A stretch of DNA of 64,000 nt. It comes from Corynebacterium imitans. Its GTDB lineage: Bacteria; Actinomycetota; Actinomycetes; Mycobacteriales; Mycobacteriaceae. Positions 31,249-40,024 of this stretch are shown piece after piece. The notes below the pieces were generated by a model. It was not told the DNA's origin, did not search any database, and was given only the letters and a program-made list of their open reading frames with translations. A program made the translations under genes and the position numbers. The number at the start of each line of letters is the position of its first letter. Position 1 is the stretch's first letter. The stretch spans positions 1,933,458-1,997,457 of the forward strand of contig NZ_CP009211.1 in assembly GCF_000739455.1 (NCBI RefSeq). Direction: 5' to 3'.

Positions 31249-32013
31249 ATGACCAACCTGCACGTCACCGAGCACGGCAACAGCAGCGCCCCCGCCGTCG
31301 TGCTGCTCAGTTCCATCGGCACCACGCACGAGGCGTGGGCTAAGCAGATCCCTGCCCTCGCGGAGCACTTCCGCGTGGTCACGGTGGATCACCGCGGCCA
31401 CGGGCGCTCAGAAGCGGCGCGCGTCGCCCCGGGGACGACCACGATGGATACGCTTGCCGCCGATATCCTCCAGGCCCTAGACCAGGTCGGCGTCAACCGC
31501 TTCCGCGTCGTCGGCCTGTCGCTCGGCGGGGCGCTTGCCCAGTACCTCGCCGCGAAAAGCGGGCGGGTGGAAAAGGCCGTGTTCGCCTGCACCGCGACCT
31601 ACCTCGGGGGTGAGGAGAAGTGGCGCGAGCGCTCTGCAATCGCCCGCGAGCAGGGCATGGGTGCCTTGGCGGACGGGATGATGGAGAACTGGTTCACCGA
31701 GGGCTTCCGCGCACAACACCCCGATGAGGTGCGCCGCTTGCGCGACATGGTCGCTGGCATCGACGGCGAGGCCTATGCACAAAACGGCGACGCGCTCGCC
31801 GGCTGGGATTTCGCCGGGGAACTGGCCGCAATCACGTGCCCGGTACTCACCATTGCAGGCGCTCAGGACCCGTCGACCACGCCCGCTGAACTCGCGCGCA
31901 TTGCCGAGGGCGTGACGGGGCCGGTGCAGCAGGTCGTGATCGATCCCGGCTCTCACCAAGTGGCCATCGAGCGACCGGAGGAATTCAACCGGGCCTTGAC
32001 ACAGTTCCTCTAA
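31249..32013 (+). CDS. Alpha/beta hydrolase, 3-oxoadipate enol-lactonase-like
   Basis: 254 aa after GAAGGAG. The fold shows VVTVDHRGHGRS, the nucleophile elbow GLSLGGALAQ (Ser near 90), a late Asp in TIAGAQDPSTTP (near 206) and the catalytic His in DPGSHQVAIE. Overall it is close to PcaD-type enol-lactonases, but no aromatic catabolism gene is adjacent, so the substrate is unassigned. It lies between clpX and a lipoprotein gene. Confidence 0.85.
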   Translation: MTNLHVTEHGNSSAPAVVLLSSIGTTHEAWAKQIPALAEHFRVVTVDHRGHGRSEAARVAPGTTTMDTLAADILQALDQVGVNRFRVVGLSLGGALAQYLAAKSGRVEKAVFACTATYLGGEEKWRERSAIAREQGMGALADGMMENWFTEGFRAQHPDEVRRLRDMVAGIDGEAYAQNGDALAGWDFAGELAAITCPVLTIAGAQDPSTTPAELARIAEGVTGPVQQVVIDPGSHQVAIERPEEFNRALTQFL

Positions 32014-32074
32014 GCCCGATCGGCTACGCTAGTAGCGTTATCCACTCGTGAGGGAGCCCGAAAGGAACAGCGAA

Positions 32075-32683
32075 GTGAAACGCAACCGCACCCAGTCCCT
32101 TCTCGTCGCCGTTATCGCCACGGTGGCGCTCGCGGGCTGCGCTGCGTCCGCCGAGGAAGAGGCGCGGTTGGCCGAGCCGGTGATTGACTTCCCGGCGACC
32201 AGCACGACGGCTACCCCCACGACGGAAAGCTCGCCGACAACTACCGCGAGCGACGACGAGGACGAAGACGAGACAGAAACCTCCTCATCGAAGACATCGT
32301 CTTCGTCGAAGAAGACGTCCACGGAGACGTCGACAAGCAAGTCCACTTCGACGCGGAAGACCAGCACCCGCAGGTCCCCGCGCGAGGAGGTGCGCGAGCA
32401 GGTCATCACAGAGACGATCGCGGTGGACGATGGCTCCAACGGCTGTGCCTGGCCCGAACAGGGCGCAGGCAGCGGCAACCAGGAGTACAGCACCTTCTGC
32501 GACGGCGCGTGGGCACGGACCGTCATGCCGGATACCGGGCAGGAGTACTTCTGGGCGTCGAAGGACGGCGGCTGGGTCAGTGTCGACCCGCACGGCACGA
32601 ACGAGAACGGCGCGTGCTGGGCGCGCGAGGACTTCGCACAGGCACCTGCCGCGGTGAAGAACGCGGTACCGTTCTGTAACTAG
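32075..32683 (+). CDS. Lipoprotein with Ser/Thr/acidic low-complexity linker
   Basis: 202 aa from GTG 32075, with AAAGGAAC upstream; an in-frame GTG at 32048 is less well placed. It has a basic N-terminus, hydrophobic LLVAVIATVALAGC and a lipobox Cys, so it should be lipidated at the membrane. Residues of about 45-110 are almost only Ser, Thr, Asp, Glu and Lys, a probable wall-spanning stalk. The C-terminal ~90 residues form a small domain with conserved-looking cysteines (NGCAWPEQ, YSTFCDGAW, NGACWARED, VPFCN), which could form two disulfides. Function is unknown. Confidence 0.8.
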   Translation: MKRNRTQSLLVAVIATVALAGCAASAEEEARLAEPVIDFPATSTTATPTTESSPTTTASDDEDEDETETSSSKTSSSSKKTSTETSTSKSTSTRKTSTRRSPREEVREQVITETIAVDDGSNGCAWPEQGAGSGNQEYSTFCDGAWARTVMPDTGQEYFWASKDGGWVSVDPHGTNENGACWAREDFAQAPAAVKNAVPFCN

Positions 32684-32711
32684 GTCTGGAACCCGGCCCC
32701 GCAAGACACGC

Positions 32712-32751
32712 AAAAAGCGCCGCTCCCGCGAAACGCAGGGGCGGCGCTTTT
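32712..32751. terminator. Bidirectional terminator between lipoprotein gene and clpP2
   Basis: AAAAGCGCCG (32713-32722) pairs with CGGCGCTTTT (32742-32751) around an inner CCC/GGG stem. A/T runs on both sides let it serve the plus-strand lipoprotein gene and the minus-strand clpP2. Confidence 0.85.
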
Positions 32752-32764
32752 CGCGCTCCGCTAT

Positions 32765-33385
32765 TTAGGCGTTGAGCTTGCGGTAATCAAAGACCTGGTC
32801 GATGATCCCGTACTCGACGGCTTCTGCCGCAGTGAGGATCTTGTCGCGGTCGGTATCCTCGCGGACCTGCTCAGAGGTGCGGCCGGTGTGGTGGGACAGG
32901 GTGTCCTCCATCAGGCGGCGCATGCGCTCGATCTCGTTTGCCTGGATCTCCAGGTCAGAGACCTGCCCCTGGGTACCCTGGGTGGCAGGCTGGTGGATGA
33001 GCACGCGCGAGTTCGGCAGCGCGGCGCGCTTGCCCGGGGCACCAGCGGCGAGGATGACGGCCGCGGCGGACGCGGCCTGGCCGAGGCAGACCGTCTGCAC
33101 GTCCGGGCGGACGTACTGCATGGTGTCGTAGATCGCCATGAGCGCAGTGAAAGAGCCGCCGGGCGAGTTGATGTACATGGTGATGTCGCGGTCCGGGTCC
33201 TGCGACTCCAGCACAAGCAGCTGCGCCATGATGTCGTTGGCGGAGGTGTCATCGACCTGGGTGCCGAGGAAGACGATGCGCTCCTCGAAGAGCTTGCCGT
33301 AAGGGTCGATCTGCTTGGTGCCGAAGGAGGTCTCCTCCAAGAACTGCGGCAGGACGTAGCGAGAGTTCGGCATCTGGAAAGTCAT
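32765..33385 (-). CDS. clpP2: ClpP protease subunit 2
   Basis: 206 aa. The triad is visible as Ser106 in GQAASAAAV, His131 in LIHQPA and Asp in [16 protein letters not shown]. In actinobacteria ClpP1 and ClpP2 form a mixed 14-mer that works with ClpX or ClpC. It follows clpP1 by 34 bp in one operon. The residue after the nucleophile is Ala rather than the Met seen in ClpP1, a usual ClpP2 feature. Confidence 0.95.
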   Translation of the reverse strand: MTFQMPNSRYVLPQFLEETSFGTKQIDPYGKLFEERIVFLGTQVDDTSANDIMAQLLVLESQDPDRDITMYINSPGGSFTALMAIYDTMQYVRPDVQTVCLGQAASAAAVILAAGAPGKRAALPNSRVLIHQPATQGTQGQVSDLEIQANEIERMRRLMEDTLSHHTGRTSEQVREDTDRDKILTAAEAVEYGIIDQVFDYRKLNA

Positions 33386-33419
33386 GTATTAAGTCCTTTG
33401 CGTATGTAGGTGTTCCGGG

Positions 33420-34010
33420 TTAGTTGCCTACTGGGCCGTCGGTCTGCGCGACGTGCTCGATGACGTGGTCAACGATGCCGTATTCCTTTGCCTGCTGGGC
33501 GGTGAACCAACGGTCGCGGTCCGAGTCCTTGGTGATCTGCTCAAAGGTCTGGCCGGTGTGTTCGGCGATCAGCTCGGCCATCTCGCGCTTGGTCTGCGCA
33601 AACTGCTCGGCTTGGATCGCGATATCAGCTGCGGTGCCGCCAACGCCTGCAGACGGCTGGTGCATCATGATGCGGGCGTGTGGCAGCGCGTAGCGCTTGC
33701 CCTTCGTGCCACCAGAGAGCAGGAACTGGCCCATGGAAGCGGCCAGGCCCATGCCGTAGGTGGCCACGTCGCACGGGGAGTACTTCATCGTGTCGTAGAT
33801 CGCCATGCCCGCGGTCACCGAGCCGCCGGGCGAGTTGATGTAGAGGGAGATGTCGCGGTTCGGATCCTCCGCGGACAGAAGCAGGATCTGCGCGCAGAGC
33901 TTGTTCGCAATCTCGTCGTCGACCTGCTGGCCGAGGAAGATGATGCGTTCGCGCAGCAGACGCTCGTAGACGGAGTCCCCGAGGTTCATGCCGTTGGTTG
34001 GCGATGTCAT
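33420..34010 (-). CDS. clpP1: ClpP protease subunit 1
   Basis: 196 aa. The triad is Ser92 in [11 protein letters not shown], His117 in MMHQPSAG and Asp in [17 protein letters not shown]-terminal [17 protein letters not shown] matches the ClpP1 type. It partners ClpP2 encoded downstream. A candidate ClgR box lies 74-91 bp upstream. The tig gene is upstream but ends in its own terminator. Confidence 0.96.
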   Translation of the reverse strand: MTSPTNGMNLGDSVYERLLRERIIFLGQQVDDEIANKLCAQILLLSAEDPNRDISLYINSPGGSVTAGMAIYDTMKYSPCDVATYGMGLAASMGQFLLSGGTKGKRYALPHARIMMHQPSAGVGGTAADIAIQAEQFAQTKREMAELIAEHTGQTFEQITKDSDRDRWFTAQQAKEYGIVDHVIEHVAQTDGPVGN

Positions 34011-34083
34011 ATGACGCTCCTTGAAGTCTAATTTCGTGTTGTAATGCCCCTACCCTACTCGGGGCAGGTCCATTTGTGGCCCC

Positions 34084-34101
34084 TGTTCGCTACCGGCGTA
34101 C
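34084..34101 (-). promoter_or_regulatory. Candidate ClgR operator upstream of clpP1
   Basis: TGTTCGCTACCGGCGTAC fits the corynebacterial ClgR consensus as I recall it (WNNWCGCYNANRGCGWWS) except for one central base. It lies 74-91 bp before the clpP1 ATG and just after the tig terminator. ClgR activates clpP1P2 and clpC in C. glutamicum. Confidence 0.5.
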
Positions 34102-34117
34102 ACGCTTCCAAGCATGC

Positions 34118-34152
34118 AAAAAGCCACCGCCTATGCAAAGGCAGTGGCTTTT
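34118..34152 (-). terminator. Terminator of tig
   Basis: On the minus strand AGCCACTGCCT pairs with AGGCGGTGGCT (one mismatch) around a 6-nt loop, followed by TTTT. It separates tig from clpP1. Confidence 0.85.
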
Positions 34153-34184
34153 GGCTTTTGCTTATCGACGCCTACCGCACCGGC

Positions 34185-35573
34185 CTACTTCTCTTCAGCC
34201 TCGGCCTCGGTGTTCGCCTCAGCCTCGACAGCCTCGACCTCTTCGTCCTCTTCGATCTCGCCGAAGTAGTCGTTCGGGTCAACGGAGTTGCCCTTGTCGT
34301 CGGTCACGGTGGTCAGGCAGATCGCGCCAGCGAGTGCCTTGCCGCGGCGCACGTCTGCGAACAGGTTGCCGATCTGGCCGGACTGCTGCAGCTGGGCCAC
34401 GAACTGGTTCGGGTCCATGCCGTAGGACTGTGCGGTGAACAGGATGTGGTCGGTCAGCTCCTGCTGGGAGACCTCAGGCTGCTCCTGCTCCGCAACCGCG
34501 TCGAGGAAGAGCTGGGTGCGCACAGACTCCTCGGCCTGCTCGCGGGACTTCTTGTCGAACTCCTCGCGGGTCGTGCCCTGCGCCTCGAGCAGCTGCGCCA
34601 GTGCAGCCTCGTCGTGCGCCATCTGGCCGAGCAGCTGGTGCAGCTGGTTGTGCACCTGCTCTTCCACAACGGACTCCGGCAGCTCGAACTTCACCTCTGC
34701 GAGCGCGGCCTTGAGCACCTCGTCGCGGATGTTCGCGGCCTGCTCCGCCTTGGTGTTCTCCTCCAGTTCGGACTTGGTTGCCTCGCGCAGCTCCTCGACC
34801 GTGTCGTACGCGGATGCTTCCTGCACGAAGTCGTCGTCGAGATCCGGCAGCTTGCGCTCCTTGGACTGCTGGACGTGGACCTTGAAGGTGGCCTCCTTGT
34901 CCTTGTGCTCGCCCTGCTGGATGGTGGAGGTGAACTCGTTGTCCTCGCCGGTCTTCATGCCGCGAAGCGCGGTGTCCAGGCCCTTGATCAGGTCGTCGCC
35001 GCCGATCTGGTAGGTCAGGCCCTCGGTAGAAGCCTCCTCGACCTTCTCGCCGTCAACGATTGCCTCGATGTCGATGATGGCGAAGTCGTCGGTCTTCATC
35101 TTGCGCTTGGTGTCCTTGAGCTCACCGAAGCGGGAGCGCAGGTTGTCCAGCTCAGCGTCGACTGCCTCGTCGTCGATCTCGATGGCCGGAACAGTGACAG
35201 CAATCTTGGAGAAGTCCGGGACCTCAATCTCCGGGCGCACGTCGACCTCAGCCACGAACTCGACGACGTCGTTGTCCTCGATCTTGGTGATCTCGATCTC
35301 AGGCTGCGCGAGCGGAGTCAGCTCATTCTCGTTGATGGCCTGCTCGTAACGCTGCGGCACCATGTCGTTGACAACCTGCTCCAGGATCGGGCCGCGGCCG
35401 AAGCGTGCGTCGATAAGCTGGCGCGGAGCCTTGCCGCGACGGAAGCCCGGGATGTTGACCTGCTGGGCGATGGACTTGTACGCCTGGTCAATCTCCTTCC
35501 CGAGCTCGTCGAAGGGGACGCTCACATTGAGCTTCACGCGGGTCTCGCTGAGCTTCTCGACGGAAGTCTTCAC
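34185..35573 (-). CDS. tig: Trigger factor chaperone
   Basis: 462 aa from GTG 35573, with CAGGAGTT upstream; the in-frame extension to 35621 runs towards the tRNA-Pro gene and is unlikely. The ribosome-binding tail has [17 protein letters not shown] (the GFRxGxxP signature). A PPIase-like middle and a long helical C-terminal arm follow. The last 25 residues are almost all Glu and Ala, a common actinobacterial acidic tail. It binds nascent chains at L23. The tig-clpP1-clpP2 order is classic. Confidence 0.96.
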   Translation of the reverse strand: MKTSVEKLSETRVKLNVSVPFDELGKEIDQAYKSIAQQVNIPGFRRGKAPRQLIDARFGRGPILEQVVNDMVPQRYEQAINENELTPLAQPEIEITKIEDNDVVEFVAEVDVRPEIEVPDFSKIAVTVPAIEIDDEAVDAELDNLRSRFGELKDTKRKMKTDDFAIIDIEAIVDGEKVEEASTEGLTYQIGGDDLIKGLDTALRGMKTGEDNEFTSTIQQGEHKDKEATFKVHVQQSKERKLPDLDDDFVQEASAYDTVEELREATKSELEENTKAEQAANIRDEVLKAALAEVKFELPESVVEEQVHNQLHQLLGQMAHDEAALAQLLEAQGTTREEFDKKSREQAEESVRTQLFLDAVAEQEQPEVSQQELTDHILFTAQSYGMDPNQFVAQLQQSGQIGNLFADVRRGKALAGAICLTTVTDDKGNSVDPNDYFGEIEEDEEVEAVEAEANTEAEAEEK

Positions 35574-35651
35574 GGATAACTCCTGTACTAGTTGATTGCA
35601 AAATATGTCTATGTGCAGCAAGCCCGCTCACGAGGAGCGGGCTTGCCTTTG

Positions 35652-35725
35652 TCGGGGCGACAGGATTTGAACCTGCGACCCCCTGCTCCCAAAGCAGGTG
35701 CGCTACCAAGCTGCGCCACGCCCCG
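35652..35725 (-). tRNA. tRNA-Pro (anticodon TGG)
   Basis: Acceptor arms CGGGGCG and CGCCCCG, anticodon stem CCTGC/GCAGG with loop TTTGGGA, T-arm GCAGGTTCAAATCCTGT and discriminator A form a full cloverleaf. CCA is not encoded. It lies just upstream of tig. Confidence 0.96.
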
Positions 35726-35987
35726 CAATTTCACGACGTGAGCTGCGATAAAGCGAAGTGTTGGGGCACTCCACAAACTCACGCCAAGCAATTGTAGCGT
35801 GCAGCACGGATAATACAGAATTCAGCCCCACGAAACGGCCCCGGCGGAGCGCGCACTTTTCGCTGATGACTGTTTTATGGAGCAGCCTGGAGGCGGGTTT
35901 GCCGGCTTCGAGCCTGTCCTTGAGGGGATCGGGTTTCGCGCCGGCGCGGACGCGTCTGCCGCCGCGGTTGGTGCCGTCCTTGGCCAC
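35703..35987 (-). pseudogene. Degenerate ORF with phage terminase small subunit-like N-terminus
   Basis: 94 codons from GTG 35987, after a very strong AAGGAGGTG. The first ~45 residues (VAKDGTNRGGRRVRAGAKPD, then PLKDRLEAGKPASRLLH) resemble the opening of small phage terminase subunits as I know them. After that the frame loses family character and runs into the 5' end of tRNA-Pro, so it looks like a truncated gene. The rest of 35,990-36,249 holds no gene that I can support. Confidence 0.45.
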
Positions 35988-36249
35988 GTGCCCACCTCCT
36001 TCCTGGGTTTGATAGGTCAATCCGGGTTTTGATTCGGGATTTTTGCGCGCGGAGAGCCTAGCCCGCCAGTCCATAGCCTAGGCGCTAAGGATTTCATGCC
36101 CCCCTACGGCGCCTGTAAGCCGCGCAGGGCGTCGAACGGAAAAACGACTCAAACCGCCACCGAGAATCTAAGGCGCTCAGAATCGCTTACAGCGCGTTTT
36201 ATGCTGCGGAAATGATGAGAAGCATCAACTCTAAGCAGTGCTAAAACAC

Positions 36250-37299
36250 TCATTGAACGGCTACTTGAGTTTTGTAAGCGAGGTGATCGGAGTAACCAAT
36301 CTGCTGCACTTGACAGGAGTGGGCTGTTATTCCTTGTGTTACGAAGATATGGTCGATGGGTGATCTTAAGAGGTTGGGCGCACCAGCTGGCCACGTACCA
36401 ATGGGGGTGGTTGAACAGAGCTCTTGCGAATCAATAAGCCTGCCACTAGTGGCAAGAGGACCGTGGCGAAGAGTGGCGTTAAAGTCGCCCGCGATTATAA
36501 GCGGTTTTTGTATCGAGTTACCAAACTCAACGACACGATTGATGTCATCCCGCCACTGATTCATAAGTCTAGGCAACGGTGGTGCTGTATGTAGCCCTAG
36601 AATCACAGGAAGCCGAGCATCGTCAAACTCGATGGCAACTGTTCCGAATGATGTTACCGGGCCTCGTGTAAAGTGCGCTGCTCCAAGCCTTTTATGCACT
36701 ACGACTGACGTGGGGGCGATTTGCCCTGTATAAGTGTTCGGAAGGCCATCATTACGAGTTTCAAAGAGCTGGCCGTCATAGTTTGACGTTTCTATCGCCT
36801 CACGAAGCTCATAGCCGGACGTTTCGGGCAAAACAATGATGTCGGGATTCCATGTACTGACAAGTTGTTGGAAATCGCTGGTGGTCAGCATTGATCCCGT
36901 ATTAAACGTAACGACCGTCAGGCTCCCCTCTGCAACGGTGGAATGTTGTTGGCCGCTGACCTGATGTGGGATGCCATTCGGTGCGAACAAAAATCCTGCT
37001 CCCGCGACAATCCACACCAAACAAGAAGTTAGGGCAAGTCTTGACCATCGCCTCCACCAACCGACACCGGTAGCACACCCGCCAAGGAGTAGTATCACCA
37101 GCCCCAGTGCTTGCGGGAAGGCTAACACCTGAGCGAAGGGAAGGTAGACGCTCAACGATCTGGCAACCCCAAACTGTGGGAATAGCCCCACAATACAGGA
37201 AAGGCAACCCAACACAGTCCCGCAAACAAGCAGAGCCTTACGCCAGAGTAATCCCTTAGAACCACTCTGGTGCAAGGCTTCCCGATTATCACGACTCAT
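36250..37299 (-). CDS. Endonuclease/exonuclease/phosphatase-family membrane protein
   Basis: 349 aa from ATG 37299; ATG 37353 is in frame but overlaps the upstream gene by 40 bp. About three TM helices come first (ALLVCGTVLGCLSCIVGLF, LAFPQALGLVILLLGG, LALTSCLVWIVAGAGFLF). An EEP domain follows: VVTFNTG (metal Asn), IIVLPETSGYE (Glu), LGLHTAPP (His), IIAGDFNATL (Asp/Asn), IDHIFVTQG and GYSDHLAYKTQVAV (final Asp-His). The nuclease or phosphodiesterase site therefore faces outward or inward beside a membrane anchor; the substrate is unknown. GC content is visibly below the backbone, so horizontal acquisition is likely. It is probably coupled to the secreted protein gene 14 bp upstream. Confidence 0.8.
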   Translation of the reverse strand: MSRDNREALHQSGSKGLLWRKALLVCGTVLGCLSCIVGLFPQFGVARSLSVYLPFAQVLAFPQALGLVILLLGGCATGVGWWRRWSRLALTSCLVWIVAGAGFLFAPNGIPHQVSGQQHSTVAEGSLTVVTFNTGSMLTTSDFQQLVSTWNPDIIVLPETSGYELREAIETSNYDGQLFETRNDGLPNTYTGQIAPTSVVVHKRLGAAHFTRGPVTSFGTVAIEFDDARLPVILGLHTAPPLPRLMNQWRDDINRVVEFGNSIQKPLIIAGDFNATLRHGPLATSGRLIDSQELCSTTPIGTWPAGAPNLLRSPIDHIFVTQGITAHSCQVQQIGYSDHLAYKTQVAVQ

Positions 37300-37313
37300 G
37301 GGACTCTGGTCAG

Positions 37314-37922
37314 CTACCGTAACGTCACCAACCAGTTGTTGCGTGCAAGCCATTCACAACGGTTGGAGGCGCTATCATAGGTGCGATAGCTTTGACCAAC
37401 TGATCGACCAGTTGCGCTGTTAGCGAGATCCATCTCCTTATCACGGCCAGAAGATCCAGCTTCATGGCGATCACCGAACCCCTGAGCTTCTCCCGCGCCC
37501 ATGTCGATGGTCATTCTGGCACTCCAATAGCAGTGGCGGTAAGCGTCACCTTTACCCTGATTCGGAGAATCCCTGTCGAACTTGGCCTGGGATCTTGCAA
37601 GTGCATTATCTGCTGCCGATTTAGCGGATGCGCATTTACCCCAGTTCCCGGGTTGCGCGCAGAACCTAGCTTCTGCACCGTTCAGCCCACCAGGGTAGTA
37701 TCCGTAAGTTTTGAACTCATCCGGTCGGACGGGTTGCGACTCGCCGACGTCAAGAGCGTCAAGACTGAACCCCTGAAGCTGGTCTGTGGTCAAGTAGTGA
37801 CTTACTGAAGTGAGCTGTGTGTTGGCATCTTGTGTTTCTTCAGTCCATGCTGGTGTTGTGCCGAGGCCGAACGTGAGGGCCAAGGCGGTGATGACAATTG
37901 AAGCTCGGAGTGTGCGTTTCAA
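37314..37922 (-). CDS. Secreted protein with DUF6973-like His/Glu-rich domain
   Basis: About 202 aa if it starts at TTG 37922, with AAAGGGG 6 nt upstream; a GTG at 37949 is the alternative. The signal peptide is LKRTLRASIVITALALTFGL with likely cleavage after PAWT. The mature domain has NALARSQAKFDRDSPNQGKG and DAYRHCYWSARMTIDMGAG, then FGDRHEAGSSGRDKEMDLAN. The pattern AYRHCYW, DRHE and MDLANSATG resembles the DUF6973 family, whose activity I do not know. Four cysteines in the mature part could pair. GC is lower than the backbone. It forms an operon with the EEP protein gene downstream. Confidence 0.7.
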   Translation of the reverse strand: MKRTLRASIVITALALTFGLGTTPAWTEETQDANTQLTSVSHYLTTDQLQGFSLDALDVGESQPVRPDEFKTYGYYPGGLNGAEARFCAQPGNWGKCASAKSAADNALARSQAKFDRDSPNQGKGDAYRHCYWSARMTIDMGAGEAQGFGDRHEAGSSGRDKEMDLANSATGRSVGQSYRTYDSASNRCEWLARNNWLVTLR

Positions 37923-38156
37923 GGTAGGCCCCTTTGCTTGAGATTGCACGATGACAAAACATTAATACAGTGTCTGTCAGATCACAACCCTATTGACAAT
38001 ATGTGGCGAGCCACACTTTGCTAATACGTGTAGACGCGTGGGGCTTGCCGCCACCGGTCACCCCGAACCGGCAAAACCCCGCCAGAACAGCGAAAACGCC
38101 ACCCCAGATACGTCCCGGCCGGGCCAGGATTCTTTGTATCCAGAGTGACGTTCTTA

Positions 38157-38231
38157 TGGAGGGAATGACGGGAATCGAACCCGCGTCTTCAGCTTGGAAG
38201 GCTGAGGTATTAGCCACTATACGACATTCCC
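38157..38231 (-). tRNA. tRNA-Gly (anticodon TCC)
   Basis: Acceptor GGGAATG and CATTCCC, anticodon stem TCAGC/GCTGA with loop CTTCCAA, T-arm GCGGGTTCGATTCCCGT, and discriminator T followed by encoded CCA. It marks the right border of the AT-richer islet, with its 3' end facing the islet. The 207 bp between 37,949 and the tRNA show no gene. Confidence 0.95.
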
Positions 38232-38370
38232 AGTCGCGCAAAACGCTACCGGAAAAGTGTAGCTTAAGCGTGACACGCATTCCAAACTCGCCCCAAGCGG
38301 AACTTTTACTGCCCTTAATACGTTGGTCTGGGTAAGCAACGAAAGATAGCTAATCAAGAACGTGGGGTTC

Positions 38371-39153
38371 ATGTTGTCGCTGATTCTTGTCCTCGCCGTG
38401 GTCGGTGTGGGCGCATATTTACTGAGCAGTAGTGGGAGTAACCGCAAGCAGCTTGACCAGCAGCAGCTGGATGATGCTGTGGCGGACGCGAAACGGTGGA
38501 CAGACCGTTTGGGCTCACAGGTGCTGAGCCTAAGTGGCAGTGACGCAGCGTCGTCGCAGGCGTTAGCCGATGCTTCTGAGCGCTTCAATGCGGCAAACTC
38601 CGCGCTGGGAACTGCGCAGACGGTCAAGCAGGCGCAGCTGGCGCGCGAGTCGGCGCTGGAGGGCCTGTATTACGTCAACGCCGCCCGCGAGCTAATGGGC
38701 ATGCCCGCGGGCCCTGCGCTGCCTGAGCTGGAGGGCCAACGCGGTGCGGGACGCGTGACCGAGGAGCGCACGGTCCGTCAGGAAGACGGCACGACGGTCA
38801 CGGCCTCGCCTCACGCAACACCGGCCACGCCGCACTACTACCCCGGCGGCGCAGTGGCGGGCCGGCCGGTGCCGGCTGGCTGGTACTCGTCCGCATGGTG
38901 GGGCCCGGCAATGATGACTGGCGTGTGGGCGGCAAGCTCCATGATGTTTTATTCAGCCATGTTCGCGGGCATGGCGGGCACCCCCTCGGCGGATACATTT
39001 GCGGCCGGAGACTTCTCCGGCGGGGACGTCGGAGACGCTGGTGGGGACTTCGCCGCTGGTGACATGGGCGACGCGGCTGGTGGGGATGCCGGTGGCGGCC
39101 TGTTCGACGGCGGTGGCTTTGACTTTGGGGATTTTGGCGGCTTTGACCTGTGA
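38371..39153 (+). CDS. Membrane-anchored protein with Gly/Asp-rich C-terminal repeats
   Basis: 260 aa from ATG 38371, after GTGGGG; GTG 38362 is also possible. One N-terminal TM helix (LSLILVLAVVGVGAYLLSS) precedes a Gln/Ala helical segment (about 30-105, possible coiled coil), a Pro/Tyr/Trp region with a second hydrophobic stretch (WAASSMMFYSAMFAGM), and about 60 residues of Gly, Asp, Ala and Phe (GDFSGGDVGDAGGDFAAGDM). Similar proteins occur in corynebacteria annotated with DUF1542, but I cannot give a function. It stands alone, 79 bp before etfB. Confidence 0.7.
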   Translation: MLSLILVLAVVGVGAYLLSSSGSNRKQLDQQQLDDAVADAKRWTDRLGSQVLSLSGSDAASSQALADASERFNAANSALGTAQTVKQAQLARESALEGLYYVNAARELMGMPAGPALPELEGQRGAGRVTEERTVRQEDGTTVTASPHATPATPHYYPGGAVAGRPVPAGWYSSAWWGPAMMTGVWAASSMMFYSAMFAGMAGTPSADTFAAGDFSGGDVGDAGGDFAAGDMGDAAGGDAGGGLFDGGGFDFGDFGGFDL

Positions 39154-39232
39154 CGGGGCGTCGATAAGCACAGGCGAGAGCGCGCGCGATAGACTGCATG
39201 GCGTTCAATTGCCCCATATATAAGGAGCCGCA

Positions 39233-40012
39233 GTGCGCATTGCAGTGTTGCTGAAAGAAGTCCCGGACACCTACAGCGACCGCGACATGAACCTGGAGAC
39301 TGGTCTGACGGACCGCACAGGTGAGGTCGCCGCCGATGAGGTCGGCGAGCGTGCGGTCGAGGCGGCACTGCTCATCGCGGAGAAGCTGGGCAAGGACGAC
39401 GTGCACGTTGAGGTGCTCTCGGTCGGGCCCGAACAAGCGGCGGAGTCGGTGCGCCGCGGGATCGCGATGGGGGCGAACGACGCGACGATGGTCACGGACG
39501 ACCGCCTCATTGGCGCGGACGCGACGATGACGGCGACAGTGCTCGCGGAGGTCATCCGCCGCGGCAACTACGACCTGGTGATTGCGGGCACGATGTCCTC
39601 AGATGGCGGCACTGGCGTGATCGCGCCGATGCTGGGCGAGCTGCTGAACTGGCCCACGCTGACGAATCTCACGGAGCTTGAGGTCGTGGGCAAGCAGGTC
39701 ACGGCGACCCAGATGGGCGACCACGTCACTTCCAAGCTTCGCGCAGAGCTGCCTGCGGTCGTGGCGGTGTCGGACGAGTTCGCGGACGCGCGCTTCCCCA
39801 ACTTCAAGGGGCTGATGGCGGCGAAGAAGAAGGAGCTGACCACGCTGAACTTGGACGATCTGGGCATTGACGCGGAGGATTACACGCCGGCACGCGCGAT
39901 CATGGTGAGCATTGACCGCCGCCCGCCGCGTGAGCAGGGTGAGATCATTGACGAGTCCTCCACCTCCGCTGCACAGCTCGTCGACTTCCTCGAGTCCAAG
40001 AACCTTATCTAG
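39233..40012 (+). CDS. etfB: Electron transfer flavoprotein beta subunit
   Basis: 259 aa from GTG 39233, after AAGGAGCC. MRIAVLLKEVPDTYSDRDMN, GANDATMVTD, and GTMSSDGGTGVIAPMLGELL are family features, including the adenine nucleotide (AMP) site. EtfAB takes electrons from acyl-CoA and other flavin dehydrogenases to the respiratory chain. etfA follows after 12 bp. Confidence 0.95.
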   Translation: MRIAVLLKEVPDTYSDRDMNLETGLTDRTGEVAADEVGERAVEAALLIAEKLGKDDVHVEVLSVGPEQAAESVRRGIAMGANDATMVTDDRLIGADATMTATVLAEVIRRGNYDLVIAGTMSSDGGTGVIAPMLGELLNWPTLTNLTELEVVGKQVTATQMGDHVTSKLRAELPAVVAVSDEFADARFPNFKGLMAAKKKELTTLNLDDLGIDAEDYTPARAIMVSIDRRPPREQGEIIDESSTSAAQLVDFLESKNLI

Positions 40013-40024
40013 TTAGGAGCCCCA

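Noticed and set aside
34044..35579. 511-codon open frame antisense to tig
   Set aside because: Leucine/valine-rich shadow opposite a bona fide trigger factor, and it crosses the tig terminator.
35726..38157. Attachment-site repeat of the tRNA-Gly 3' end at the left of the islet
   Set aside because: Only an 8-bp match (TTATGGAG near 35875 and 38154) was found, which is expected by chance.
38003..38335. 110-codon frame over tRNA-Gly and its 5' flank
   Set aside because: It runs through the tRNA gene and has no coding character.
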